Below, piece by piece: positions 49,623-58,893 of a stretch of DNA of 64,000 bases. Position 1 is the stretch's first letter. Every line of letters starts with the position of its first letter. The notes beneath the pieces are model-generated. The model was given only the letters and a program-made list of their open reading frames with translations. It searched no databases and was not told the origin of the DNA. The stretch spans positions 105,773-169,772 of the forward strand of contig NZ_FNFN01000011.1 in the NCBI RefSeq assembly GCF_900101045.1, given 5' to 3'. A program made the position numbers and the translations under genes. The DNA comes from Nocardioides sp. YR527 (GTDB lineage: Bacteria > Actinomycetota > Actinomycetes > Propionibacteriales > Nocardioidaceae).

Positions 49623-50255
49623 TCAGCCCAGCGCTTCGAGGGCCTGCCTGAGGTCTTCGATCCGCTGGCCGAGCCGACGGCGGGCATCGCCACCGGGGCC
49701 CATGTCGGCGCCGACGTCCAGGTCGGCGACCGCCTCCTCGACGCCGGCGAGGCGGGAGCGGAGGTCGGCGACGACGTCGACATCGACCCGGCCGGGCACC
49801 GTCGTACGGCGCTCGTCCAGGGACCGGCGCAGCAGGTCCGCCTGGGTGCTGAGCTTGCGGCTGGCGTGCCACAGGTCGACGAAGACCTGCACCTTCGCGC
49901 GCAGCAGCCACGGGTCGAACGGCTTGGCGAGGAAGTCGGCGGCGCCGGTCGCGTAGCCGCGGTAGGCCAGATGGGTGTCGAAGTCGTTCGCGGTCAGGAA
50001 GATGATCGGGACGTCCTTGGTGCGCTCCCGCGCCTTGATCCGGGCGGCCGTCTCGAAACCGTCCATCCCAGGCATCTGGGCGTCGAGCAGGATCAGCGCG
50101 AAGTCGTCGTGGAGCAGGGCGCGGAGCGCGTCCTCGCCGGACCCCGCGCGGACGAGGGTCTGGTCGAGCGAGCCGAGGATGGCCTCGAGCGCGACCAGGT
50201 TGGCGGCACGGTCGTCGACGAGCAGGATCTTCGCGGTCCCCTGACGCTCGCTCAT
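49623..50255 (-). CDS. Response regulator receiver protein with a C-terminal coiled coil
   Basis: This 210-residue protein has a full REC domain: KILLVDDRAANLVALEAILG near residue 9 with the acidic pair, FALILLDAQMPGMDGFETAA near 54 with the phospho-Asp, IIFLTANDF near 85 with Thr, and FLAKPFDPWLL near 109 with Lys. The C-terminal 90 residues are helical and Arg/Asp-rich without a DNA-binding domain. It is 76 bp downstream of the giant hybrid kinase on the same strand, so it is likely its output or a phosphate sink. Confidence 0.92.
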   Translation of the reverse strand: MSERQGTAKILLVDDRAANLVALEAILGSLDQTLVRAGSGEDALRALLHDDFALILLDAQMPGMDGFETAARIKARERTKDVPIIFLTANDFDTHLAYRGYATGAADFLAKPFDPWLLRAKVQVFVDLWHASRKLSTQADLLRRSLDERRTTVPGRVDVDVVADLRSRLAGVEEAVADLDVGADMGPGGDARRRLGQRIEDLRQALEALG

Positions 50256-50331
50256 TCCGCCGCCTCCGTAGTGAGAAGCGGAGAGTACGGAAGCGGCGGC
50301 CTGAGGCCTGCTGTCGCTCGCTGGCGCGCGC

Positions 50332-53300
50332 TCATGACAACCACAACCGGAACAGCGAGAGCAGGTCGGCGACGTCGACCGGTTTGGTGATGTACTCCGA
50401 GGCGCCGGCGGCGAGGCTGTCCTCGCGGTCCCCGGTCATCGCCTTCGCGGTCAGCGCGATCATCGGCAGGCTCTTGAACTGCGGGATGTCCCGGATCAGG
50501 CGCATCGCGGTCAGACCGTCCATGCCCGGCATCATGATGTCCATCAGCACGAGGTCGACACCCGGCTCCCGCTGGAGCGCCTCGATCCCGGCCTCCCCGG
50601 ACTCCGCGTAGATGACGTCGATGCCGTGCTGCTCGAGCGCGCTGGTGAGCGCGAAGACGTTGCGTACGTCGTCGTCGACGATCAGGATCCGCCGACCCAC
50701 GAATTGGCCGTTCGGGTCGGCCGGCTCGGGGACGTACGACCTGGTGGGCTGCGGCCCTGGCCGGCCCAGCAGCACGCTCACGTCGTCGATCGCCTCCTCG
50801 GTGGTTGCCGGCGTCTTGAGGGTCATCGCCTGGGTGTACCGGTCCAGACGGCTCTGCTGGGCCTTGGTCACCTCGCCGACCCTACTCAGCACGACGGGGA
50901 TGTTCTTGGTGCGCTTGTGGGTGCGCATCCAGCGGAGCACGTCGAAGCCTCCGTCCGCCAGCGGAAGGTCGAGGACCACGCAGTCGACGTCGCGGTCGGC
51001 CAGGACCGTCTGAGCCTCCTCGGGCGAGGTGCCGAAGACCGTCTCGACCTCGTCGACCGAGCCGAACAGGGCCTCCACGACGGCGCTGGTGCCGGGGCCG
51101 GACTCGTCGCTGCCGCCGCTGAGGACCAGCAGGACCTGGTCGGCTCTCCTGTCGGTGGCACCCTGCTCGTCGACAGCAGGCGTGGGGGGCTGGGCGTCGG
51201 CCGTCTCGAAGCTGATCCTGGGGACGTACAGGGTGAAGGAGCTGCCGTGGCCGGGCTCGCTCTTGACCTGGATCTCGCCGCCGATCAGGTGGGCGACCTC
51301 GCGGCTGATCGACAGGCCGAGGCCGGTGCCGCCGAACTTGCGGCTGATCGTGCCGTCGGCCTGCTGGAACGCCTCGAAGATGACCCTCAGCTTCTCCGGC
51401 GGGATGCCGATGCCTGTGTCGACCACCGAGAACGCCAGCACCGAGTCGGCCTGCTGCAGGCGCGATGTCGAGAAGCGTTCGCCGGAGGCGTTGCGGATGA
51501 GCAGCCGGACACCGCCGCCGTCTGTGAACTTCACCGCGTTGGAGAGCAGGTTGCGCAGCACCTGCTGCAGACGGTGCTGGTCCGATCGGAGCACGCGGGG
51601 CACGTCGGGGTCGACGCTGACGATGAAGTCGAGGTCCTTCTCGGCGGTCAGCGGCCGGAAGGTCGCCTCGACGTACTCGACCACCGAGGTCACCGCGACG
51701 TCGGTGACATGGACGTCCATCTTCCCCGCCTCGACCTTGGACAGGTCGAGGATGTCGTTGATCAGCTGGAGCAGGTCGGTGCCGGCGCCGTGGATGGTGC
51801 GGGAGTACTCGACCTGGCGGGGGTTGAGGTTTCCGTCGACGTTGTCGGAGAGCAGCCGGGCCAGGATGAGCAGCGAGTTGAGCGGTGTACGCAGCTCGTG
51901 CGACATGTTGGCCAGGAACTCGGACTTGTAGCGGGACGAGAGGGCGAGCTGCTCGGCGCGCTCCTCGAGGCCACGCCGGGCGTCCTCGATCTCGAGGTTC
52001 TTGATCTCGATCGCTTGGTTCTGGTCGGCCAGCTGGCGCGCCTTCTCCTCCAGGGCGGCGTTGGACTGCTGCAGCTCCACCTGCTGACGCTCGCCCTCGT
52101 CCTGCTTGTCCTGCAGCTCGGCGGCGAGCCGCTGCGACTCGACCAGCAGCTCCTCGGTGCGCGAGCTGGCCATGATCGCGTTGAGCGAGACCCCGATCGA
52201 CTCGGCGAGCTGCTCGAGGAACTGCATGTGGACGGTGCTGAACGGGCGGAACGAGGCGAGCTCGACGACACCGATCACCTTCTCCTCGAAGGCCACCGGG
52301 AGCACCACGATCGAGGTCGGGGCGGCCGACCCGTGTCCGGAGGAGATCCGCAGGAAGTCGGCCGGCACGTCGCGTACGACGATCGGCTGCCGGTCGTAGG
52401 CCGCCTGCCCGACCAGACCCTCACCGAGGGCGAAGACATCGGGGACGTCGGCGCTGGGCTGGTAGCCGTAGGAGGCGATCCGGCGCAGGACCTTGGGGCC
52501 GCCGTGCTCGGAGATCTGGTCGGTGAGGAAGATCGAACCCTGCTGCGCGCCGACCAGCGGGGTGAGCTCGGAGACGATCAGCCGAGCGACCTCGAGCAGG
52601 TCGCGCCCGCCCTGCATGTGACCGGTGAACCGGGCCAGGTTGGTCTTGAGCCAGTCCTGGTCCTCGTTGGCCCTGGTGGTCTCGCGGAGCGAGTCGATCA
52701 TCTCGTTGAGGTTGTCCTTCAGGTCGGCCACCTCGCCGGCGGCGCCGACGGTGATCTGCCGGCTCAGGTCGCCCTGGGTCACCGCGGCGGAGACCTCGGC
52801 GATCGCGCGGAGCTGGGTGGTCAGCGTGAGGGCGAGCTGGTTGACGTTCTCCGTCAGCCCGCGCCAGGTGCCGGAGACGTCGGCGACCTCGGCCTGGCCG
52901 CCGAGCTTGCCCTCGGTGCCGACCTCGCGGGCGACGCGGGTGACTTCGTCGGCGAAGGACCCGAGCTGGTCGACCATGGTGTTGATGGTCGACTTGAGCT
53001 CGAGGATCTCGCCGCGGGCGTCGACGGTGATCTTCTGGGTCAGGTCGCCGCGGGCGACCGCGGTGGTGACCTGGGCGATGTTGCGGACCTGGGAGGTCAG
53101 GTTGGAGGCCATCGAGTTGACCGAGTCGGTGAGGTCCTTCCAGGTGCCGGCCACGCCGCGTACGTGGGCCTGTCCGCCCAGCGATCCCTCGGTGCCGACC
53201 TCGCGGGCGACACGGGTGACCTCGTCCGCGAACGTACGCAGCGTGTCGACCATCGCGTTGAGGGTGCCGGCCAGGGCGGCGACCTCACCGCGGGCCTCGA

Positions 53301-55653
53301 TGGAGATCTTCTGCGAGAGGTCGCCCTGCGAGACCGCCTTGGAGACCTGGGCGATGCTGCGGACCTGGTTGGTCAGGTTGGAGGCCATCGAGTTCACCGA
53401 GACGGTCAGGTCGCGCCAGGTGCCGGCGACGCCGGGCACCTGCGCCTGACCGCCGAGCGCGCCCTCGGTGCCGACCTCGCGGGCGACGCGGGTGACTTCG
53501 TCGGCGAACGACCCGAGCTGGTCGACCATGGTGTTGATGGTCGACTTGAGCTCGAGGATCTCGCCGCGGGCGTCGACGGTGATCTTCTGGGTCAGGTCGC
53601 CGCGGGCGACGGCGGTGGTGACTTGGGCGATGTTGCGGACCTGGGAGGTCAGGTTGGAGGCCATCGAGTTGACCGAGTCGGTGAGGTCCTTCCAGGTGCC
53701 CGAGACGTCGTGTACGTCGGCCTGGCCGCCGAGGCGGCCCTCGGTGCCGACCTCGCGGGCGACACGGGTGACCTCGGCGGCGAAGGAGGAGAGCTGGTCG
53801 ACCATGGTGTTGATGGTCGACTTGAGCTCGAGGATCTCGCCGCGGGCGTCGACGGTGATCTGCCGGCTCAGGTCGCCGCGGGCCACCGCGGTGGTGACCT
53901 GGGCGATGTTGCGGACCTGGGCGGTCAGCGTGCCGGCCATGAAGTTCACCGAGTCGGTCAGGTCACGCCAGGTGCCGGAGACGCCGGGCACCGCCGCCTG
54001 GCCGCCGAGCTGACCCTCGCCACCGACCTCGCGCGCGACGCGGGTGACCTCGTCGGCGAAGGAGGAGAGCTGGTCGACCATGGTGTTGACGGTGGTCTTG
54101 AGCTCGGCGAGCTCGCCGCGTACGTCGACGGTGATCTTCTGGGAGAGGTCGCCGCCGGCCACCGCGGTGGTGACCTGGGCGATGTTGCGGACCTGGTTGG
54201 TCAGGTTGGTCGCCATGGAGTTGACGGAGTCGGTGAGGTCCTTCCACCGGCCGCCGACGCCCGGCACCTCGGCCTGGCCGCCCAGCTTGCCGTCGGTGCC
54301 GACCTCGCGGGCGACGCGGGTGACCTCGTCGGCGAAGGCGGAGAGTTGGTCGACCATGGTGTTGACGGTGGTCTTGAGCTCGGCGAGCTCGCCGCGTACG
54401 TCGACGGTGATCTTCTGGGAGAGGTCGCCGCCGGCCACCGCGGTGGTGACCTGGGCGATGTCGCGGACCTGGTTGGTCAGGTTGGAGGCCATGGAGTTGA
54501 CGGAGTCGGTGAGGTCCTTCCATCGACCGGCCACGCCGGGAACCTCGGCCTGACCTCCGAGGATGCCCTCGGTGCCGACCTCGCGGGCGACGCGGGTGAC
54601 CTCGTCGGCGAAGGTCTGCAAGGTGGCGGTCATCGAGTTGAGCGTCTCGGCCAGCTCGGCGACCTCGCCCCGCGCGGTGACCGTGATCTGCTGCGACAGG
54701 TCGCCGAGGGCGACGGCCTTGGCGACCGAGGAGATCCCGCGCACCTGGGAGGTCAGGTTGGAGGCCATCGTGTTGACCGAGTCGGTCAGGTCGCGCCAGG
54801 TGCCGGAGACGCCGCGTACGTCGGCCTGGCCGCCGAGGCGGCCCTCGGTGCCGACCTCGCGGGCGACGCGGGTGACCTCGGCGGCGAACGAGGACAGCTG
54901 GCCGACCATCCGGTCGACGGTGTCCTTGAGTTGCGCCATCTCGCCGGAGACCTCGATGGTGACCGTGCGGGACAGGTCGCCGTTGGCGACCGCGGTGGTG
55001 ACCTCGGCGATGTCGCGGACCTGGGCGGTCAGCTTCGACGACATCGTGTTGACCGCGTCGACGAGGTCGCGCCAGGTGCCCGACGCGTTGCGTACCCGGG
55101 CGCGACCGCCGAGCTTGCCCTCGGTGCCGACCTCACGGGTGACCCGGGCGATCTCCTCGGTGATCGTGGCGAGCTGGGTGACCAGGCCGTTCACGCTCTT
55201 GGCGACCAGCAGCGGGTCGCCCTTGAGGGCGCGGCTGCCATGGCGTACCGCCATCGTCTGGGTGAGGTCACCCGCGGAGACCGCGGCGACGACCCGGGCG
55301 ACCTCGGCGGTCGGGCGGGCCAGGTCGGCGACCAGGTTGTTGGCGTCCTCGACGGCACCGGCCCAGGCGCCACCGCCGATGCTCGGCCGGAGCCGTTCGT
55401 CGTGGTGGCCGTCGCGGCCCGCCTCGCGGCGTACGCGCGCGATCTCGCCGGTCAGGTGGTTCAGCCGTTCGGCGATCTCGTTGTGGATGGAGGCCAGATC
55501 ACCGAGGGGCCCGTCGACGGGCTCCAGCCGGCCGGTGAAGATGCCGTCGCGCATCGCGGCCATCGCGTCCTTGAGCTGGCGCAGCGTGACCTGATCGACC
55601 GCCACCTGCTCGGGCAGCGTGGTCGACCTCGATGAGTCCACCGATGAGGACAT
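50332..55653 (-). CDS. Giant soluble hybrid histidine kinase with about twenty HAMP units
   Basis: This 1773-residue protein has no membrane segment. Residues about 40-1005 are ten 92-residue units, each with a GDLSQ-type and a GTEGxLGGQA-type HAMP element. A GAF domain (about 1020-1165), a coiled coil, HisKA with FLANMSHELRTPLNS (phospho-His near 1250), a HATPase with N-box LLSNAVKFTDGGG and G-box GTGLGLSIS, a degenerate REC (about 1500-1620), and a complete REC (LIVDDDVRNVFAL, VLMDIMMPGMDG, ITKPVD) follow. ATG 55653 has AGGAGG upstream. It resembles group III (Nik1/Os-1-type) kinases, which sense osmotic or oxidative stress. Confidence 0.92.
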   Translation of the reverse strand: MSSSVDSSRSTTLPEQVAVDQVTLRQLKDAMAAMRDGIFTGRLEPVDGPLGDLASIHNEIAERLNHLTGEIARVRREAGRDGHHDERLRPSIGGGAWAGAVEDANNLVADLARPTAEVARVVAAVSAGDLTQTMAVRHGSRALKGDPLLVAKSVNGLVTQLATITEEIARVTREVGTEGKLGGRARVRNASGTWRDLVDAVNTMSSKLTAQVRDIAEVTTAVANGDLSRTVTIEVSGEMAQLKDTVDRMVGQLSSFAAEVTRVAREVGTEGRLGGQADVRGVSGTWRDLTDSVNTMASNLTSQVRGISSVAKAVALGDLSQQITVTARGEVAELAETLNSMTATLQTFADEVTRVAREVGTEGILGGQAEVPGVAGRWKDLTDSVNSMASNLTNQVRDIAQVTTAVAGGDLSQKITVDVRGELAELKTTVNTMVDQLSAFADEVTRVAREVGTDGKLGGQAEVPGVGGRWKDLTDSVNSMATNLTNQVRNIAQVTTAVAGGDLSQKITVDVRGELAELKTTVNTMVDQLSSFADEVTRVAREVGGEGQLGGQAAVPGVSGTWRDLTDSVNFMAGTLTAQVRNIAQVTTAVARGDLSRQITVDARGEILELKSTINTMVDQLSSFAAEVTRVAREVGTEGRLGGQADVHDVSGTWKDLTDSVNSMASNLTSQVRNIAQVTTAVARGDLTQKITVDARGEILELKSTINTMVDQLGSFADEVTRVAREVGTEGALGGQAQVPGVAGTWRDLTVSVNSMASNLTNQVRSIAQVSKAVSQGDLSQKISIEARGEVAALAGTLNAMVDTLRTFADEVTRVAREVGTEGSLGGQAHVRGVAGTWKDLTDSVNSMASNLTSQVRNIAQVTTAVARGDLTQKITVDARGEILELKSTINTMVDQLGSFADEVTRVAREVGTEGKLGGQAEVADVSGTWRGLTENVNQLALTLTTQLRAIAEVSAAVTQGDLSRQITVGAAGEVADLKDNLNEMIDSLRETTRANEDQDWLKTNLARFTGHMQGGRDLLEVARLIVSELTPLVGAQQGSIFLTDQISEHGGPKVLRRIASYGYQPSADVPDVFALGEGLVGQAAYDRQPIVVRDVPADFLRISSGHGSAAPTSIVVLPVAFEEKVIGVVELASFRPFSTVHMQFLEQLAESIGVSLNAIMASSRTEELLVESQRLAAELQDKQDEGERQQVELQQSNAALEEKARQLADQNQAIEIKNLEIEDARRGLEERAEQLALSSRYKSEFLANMSHELRTPLNSLLILARLLSDNVDGNLNPRQVEYSRTIHGAGTDLLQLINDILDLSKVEAGKMDVHVTDVAVTSVVEYVEATFRPLTAEKDLDFIVSVDPDVPRVLRSDQHRLQQVLRNLLSNAVKFTDGGGVRLLIRNASGERFSTSRLQQADSVLAFSVVDTGIGIPPEKLRVIFEAFQQADGTISRKFGGTGLGLSISREVAHLIGGEIQVKSEPGHGSSFTLYVPRISFETADAQPPTPAVDEQGATDRRADQVLLVLSGGSDESGPGTSAVVEALFGSVDEVETVFGTSPEEAQTVLADRDVDCVVLDLPLADGGFDVLRWMRTHKRTKNIPVVLSRVGEVTKAQQSRLDRYTQAMTLKTPATTEEAIDDVSVLLGRPGPQPTRSYVPEPADPNGQFVGRRILIVDDDVRNVFALTSALEQHGIDVIYAESGEAGIEALQREPGVDLVLMDIMMPGMDGLTAMRLIRDIPQFKSLPMIALTAKAMTGDREDSLAAGASEYITKPVDVADLLSLFRLWLS
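52700..55460 (-). repeat. Tandem 276-bp coding repeats (HAMP array)
   Basis: Ten in-frame units of 276 bp (92 codons) encode repeated HAMP pairs; the first is five codons longer. Some neighbours, for example those around 54130 and 54410, are nearly identical in DNA over long stretches, so unequal recombination could change copy number. It is not a CRISPR or a mobile repeat. Confidence 0.9.
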
Positions 55654-55829
55654 CCCCGCCTCCTCTCGCGCTGAGACATGCGTCTGCTGAAGTGTCGCAC
55701 TCCGCGGCTCGCCGTGGCTCACAAATGATCGTTCACCACCGATTCTGGTAATTCCTTGACCTACCTGCCGGTACCTTGCCTTGATCAGTGCCATATCGGC
55801 GCCGAACGGGTGCACAATCGGCGGTGGTC
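55654..55829. promoter_or_regulatory. Divergent promoter of hybrid kinase and SpoIIE-type phosphatase
   Basis: This 176-bp spacer separates the kinase start (55653, minus) from the phosphatase start (55830, plus) and is moderately AT-rich around 55715-55760 (e.g. ACAAATGATCGTTCACCACC). Divergent sharing suggests common regulation. No specific binding site could be called. Confidence 0.4.
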
Positions 55830-57962
55830 ATGAGCACCGGAGCCAAGACGCAGTCGCGCACCTTCGAGCCGGCACCGACGTCGGTCTCCGAAGCGCGCCG
55901 TTTCGCGCGCAAGGTGCTGGCCGAGTGGGGCCTCGAGGACCTCGTCGACGACGCCATCCTGCTGACCAGCGAGCTGGTCACCAACGCCGTCACCCACGCC
56001 GGCACGCCGATGACCGTCGTGGTCGTGCTCGAGGTGGACCGGCTCCGCATCGACGTCGTCGACCAGCACCCGACCCGGGTGCTCCCGCTCGGTGTCAACG
56101 CCCACCCGGGCACCGGCGAGCACGGCCGCGGGCTGCTCATCACCTCGGCGCTGGCCACGGCCTGGGGCGTGGAGTACCGCAAGGACCACAAGCGGGTCTG
56201 GGCCGCGTTCGCGCTGGTGGAGGAGACCCTCGGCGCCGAGGCGCCCGCCGGTGACGGCCCGGAGGACCGGGACGTACGCCGCCGGGAGCCCGTCTCCGCC
56301 GGCCAGGATCCGCTGGGGCTCGCCGGGCTGACGCTCAACCAGCTGCCGCTCGCGGACATGCTCGAGCTGGTGGTGGAGCAGACCCGGGACCTGTTCGACG
56401 CCGATGCCGCGTACCTCCTGCTCGAGGACGAGATGGAGGAACGGTTCGTGGTCGTCGCCACCAGCGGTGAGGCGGACGCGCTCAAGGGGCGGAGCGTACG
56501 CCACGGCGAGGTCGGTGCGCCGAGCCGCCAGGCGTCGTTCCGGCCGTTGTCGATCGCCGACCTGCGCGCGACCCCGGTCGAGCTGCTCCGCAGCCTTGAG
56601 CTGCGCTCGCTCGTGACCGCGCCGGTGGCCTTCGACGGCAGGGTGATCGGGACGCTGGCGGTCGCCGGGGCCGAGCCCGGCAGCTTCACCACGGAGGACG
56701 GCGCACAGCTGCAGCGTGTCGCGGACTGGGCCGCGCCCAGCGTCGACCGCGCCTCGACCCGGGCCGCGGACAGCGAGCGGCGCGCGTGGCTGGCGTTCCA
56801 GAGCGAGGCCAGCGTGATGCTGGCCGCGTCGCTGGACCTGGAGACGACGACGGCGATGACCGGGCAGATCGTGGTTCCGCGGCTGGCGACGTGGTGCGGC
56901 ATCTACCTCAACGACGCCCGTGACCATCCGCGGCTCCAGTTCGCATGGCATGCCGACGAGCACCAGCTCGACGCGGTGCGGGAGGCGTTGGAGGACGCGG
57001 AGCCGGACGGTCCCGAGGCTCCGGCCGCGCCCGACGTCGAGGGTGAGGTCGCGATCCTTCCGCTGGAGGCACGCAACCGGATCATCGGTTGGCTCACCCT
57101 GGGCAGGCCGGCCGGTGAGCCGTTGCGTCGCGAACGCTTGATGGTGGCGGAGGCGGTGTCCCGCCGGGCGGCTCTGGCCATCGACAACGCCCGCGCCCAC
57201 ACCGAGCTGCAGGAGATCGGCCAGTCGCTGCAGCGCAGCCTGCTGCCGGCGGTGCTGCCGGAGATCCCCGGTGTCGACATCGGGGTGGGCTACGAGCCGA
57301 CGGGCGAGTTCAACGACGCCGGCGGCGACTTCTACGACATCTTCGCGCTCGGTGCGGGGCGCTGGGGCTTCATGGTGGGCGACGTGTGCGGTGTCGGGCC
57401 GGAGGCGGCCGCCATCGCCGGGATGTCGCGCCACACGGTGCGGGCGCTGATGCGGGCCGGCATCCCGATCGCGCCGACCCTGGAGCGGCTCAACGCCGCG
57501 ATCGGTGACGAGGGCCTGCGGGGTCGGTTCATCACGCTCGTGTGCGGCACGCTCGAGGTCACCGCCGCCTCCCGCTTCCGGATGCGGCTCGTCTGCGCCG
57601 GCCATCCACCGCCGTTCCTGGTGACCCGGACCGAGCCCGGTGTGCCGGCCCGCCGGGTCGGCCGGCCGCAGGCGCTCCTCGGGGTGCTCGACTCGGTCGA
57701 CTACATCGAGGAGGAGGTGACGGTGGCGCGCGGCGACCGGCTCGTCGTCGTCACCGACGGAGTCCTCGAGCGGCGTGCCGAGGACACGATGTTCGAGGAG
57801 GCGGGAGTCGAGGCCGTCCTCGCCACGGGGATCGACCTGGGAGCGCAGGTCGTCGCCGACCGGCTGCTGCGGGCGGTCACCGACTTCTCCTCCGCGCCGC
57901 CTTCCGACGACATGGCCGTTCTCGTCCTCGACCTGGCAAGGGCGCAGCCTAGGGCGCGCTGA
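55830..57962 (+). CDS. SpoIIE-type PP2C phosphatase with RsbW-like ATPase and GAF domains
   Basis: This 710-residue protein has four domains: an N-terminal RsbW-like GHKL ATPase (DAILLTSELVTNAVTHAGTP near 43, GEHGRGLLITSALATAWGV near 93), two GAF domains (about 165-310 and 325-470), and a C-terminal PP2C/SpoIIE phosphatase with metal Asp in FNDAGGDFYDIFALG near 493 and VGDVCGVGPEAAAIAGMSRH near 515, ending PPSDDMAVLVLDL. Such proteins act in partner-switching control of alternative sigma factors. The usual GDVxGKG reads GDVCGVG here. ATG 55830 follows CGGCGGTGG. Confidence 0.88.
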   Translation: MSTGAKTQSRTFEPAPTSVSEARRFARKVLAEWGLEDLVDDAILLTSELVTNAVTHAGTPMTVVVVLEVDRLRIDVVDQHPTRVLPLGVNAHPGTGEHGRGLLITSALATAWGVEYRKDHKRVWAAFALVEETLGAEAPAGDGPEDRDVRRREPVSAGQDPLGLAGLTLNQLPLADMLELVVEQTRDLFDADAAYLLLEDEMEERFVVVATSGEADALKGRSVRHGEVGAPSRQASFRPLSIADLRATPVELLRSLELRSLVTAPVAFDGRVIGTLAVAGAEPGSFTTEDGAQLQRVADWAAPSVDRASTRAADSERRAWLAFQSEASVMLAASLDLETTTAMTGQIVVPRLATWCGIYLNDARDHPRLQFAWHADEHQLDAVREALEDAEPDGPEAPAAPDVEGEVAILPLEARNRIIGWLTLGRPAGEPLRRERLMVAEAVSRRAALAIDNARAHTELQEIGQSLQRSLLPAVLPEIPGVDIGVGYEPTGEFNDAGGDFYDIFALGAGRWGFMVGDVCGVGPEAAAIAGMSRHTVRALMRAGIPIAPTLERLNAAIGDEGLRGRFITLVCGTLEVTAASRFRMRLVCAGHPPPFLVTRTEPGVPARRVGRPQALLGVLDSVDYIEEEVTVARGDRLVVVTDGVLERRAEDTMFEEAGVEAVLATGIDLGAQVVADRLLRAVTDFSSAPPSDDMAVLVLDLARAQPRAR

Positions 57963-58800
57963 ACTCCTCGTGGCCGAGCACCGCGAGCAGCCGGATCTTC
58001 TGCTCCGCCTCGCTGCCGGGCACCGGCGTCAGCACCAGCAGGGCCTGGCCCTGGTCCTGGGCGGACAGCACCTGGCAGTCGACGTCGATGCGCCCGACGT
58101 GCGGGTGCAGCAGCGTCTTGTGGTCCTCGAACCGGTGGGTGACCTCGTGCCGCTCCCACAGCTCGCGGAACTCTTCGGACCTGGGGAGCAGGAGGCGTAC
58201 GAGCTCGCCGGCGCGGGAGTTCTCGCCGAGTGCTCCGTAGGCCATCCGCAGGCTCGCCACCAGACCACGGCCGTGCGTGAGGTGGTAGTCCGGCGGGTAG
58301 ACGTCGCGCGTCGAGGGGTCGGTGAACCAGCGGTAGGCCTCGCAGCGGTCCCAGCCGGTCAGCGCCGCCCGGTCCCCGAAGATCGTGGTCGCGAGCCGGT
58401 TGGCGACCAGGGTCTCTCCGAGTGCGGACATGATCATCGCCGGAGTGTCCTCGAGTCGGTCGAGCACGCGTAGCAACGCCGGCGCGACATGCCCGTCCTC
58501 GAACGTACGCCGCGGGGCGTTGTGTCCGGCCAGCCGGTAGAGGTGGTCGCGCTCGTCGATGGTCAGGCGTAGCGCCCGGGCGAGCGCGGAGAGCATCTGG
58601 TCGGAGGGCTGCGGCCCGCGCTGCTGCTCGAGGCGTACGTAGTAGTCGGTCGACATCCCGGTCAGCGCGGCCACCTCCTCACGGCGCAGGCCGGGCGTAC
58701 GCCGCCGCGGCCCGGTCACCAGACCGACGTCCTGCGGGCGGAGCGCCTCACGGCGGCGTCGGAGGAAGTCGGCGAGGGAGGCGCGGTCCATGGCATCCAT
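57949..58800 (-). CDS. MmyB-type helix-turn-helix transcriptional regulator
   Basis: This 283-residue regulator has an XRE-type HTH: DFLRRRREALRPQDVGLVTG near residue 11, RRTPGLRREEVAALTGMSTD near 31 and YYVRLEQQRGPQPSDQMLSA near 51. The C-terminal MmyB-like ligand domain (GETLVANRLATTIFGDRAAL, HYLTHGRGLV-type segment, ELVRLLLPRSEEFRELWERH) probably binds a fatty-acid-like ligand. Its start is ambiguous between ATGs at 58803, 58800 and 58791. Its end overlaps the phosphatase gene by 14 bp in convergent orientation, and it is divergent from an SDR gene that it may control. Confidence 0.87.
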   Translation of the reverse strand: MDAMDRASLADFLRRRREALRPQDVGLVTGPRRRTPGLRREEVAALTGMSTDYYVRLEQQRGPQPSDQMLSALARALRLTIDERDHLYRLAGHNAPRRTFEDGHVAPALLRVLDRLEDTPAMIMSALGETLVANRLATTIFGDRAALTGWDRCEAYRWFTDPSTRDVYPPDYHLTHGRGLVASLRMAYGALGENSRAGELVRLLLPRSEEFRELWERHEVTHRFEDHKTLLHPHVGRIDVDCQVLSAQDQGQALLVLTPVPGSEAEQKIRLLAVLGHEEFSAP

Positions 58801-58893
58801 CATGCGGGGTGCGCGCGTACGCAACCAGGGACCGCCGATCCCACGATCACCAGGTCTCTCCCGCCGACGGCGTGGCCGCCGCAGGGTGGAGGC

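Noticed and set aside
52700..55460. Regular tandem repeats that might suggest a CRISPR array.
   Set aside because: Units are 276 bp, in frame, and code for HAMP domains; there are no short repeats with unique spacers.
50626..55635. A 1669-codon open frame antisense to the hybrid kinase.
   Set aside because: It mirrors the GC-rich codon pattern and HAMP repeats of the real gene and has no recognisable domain or start signal.
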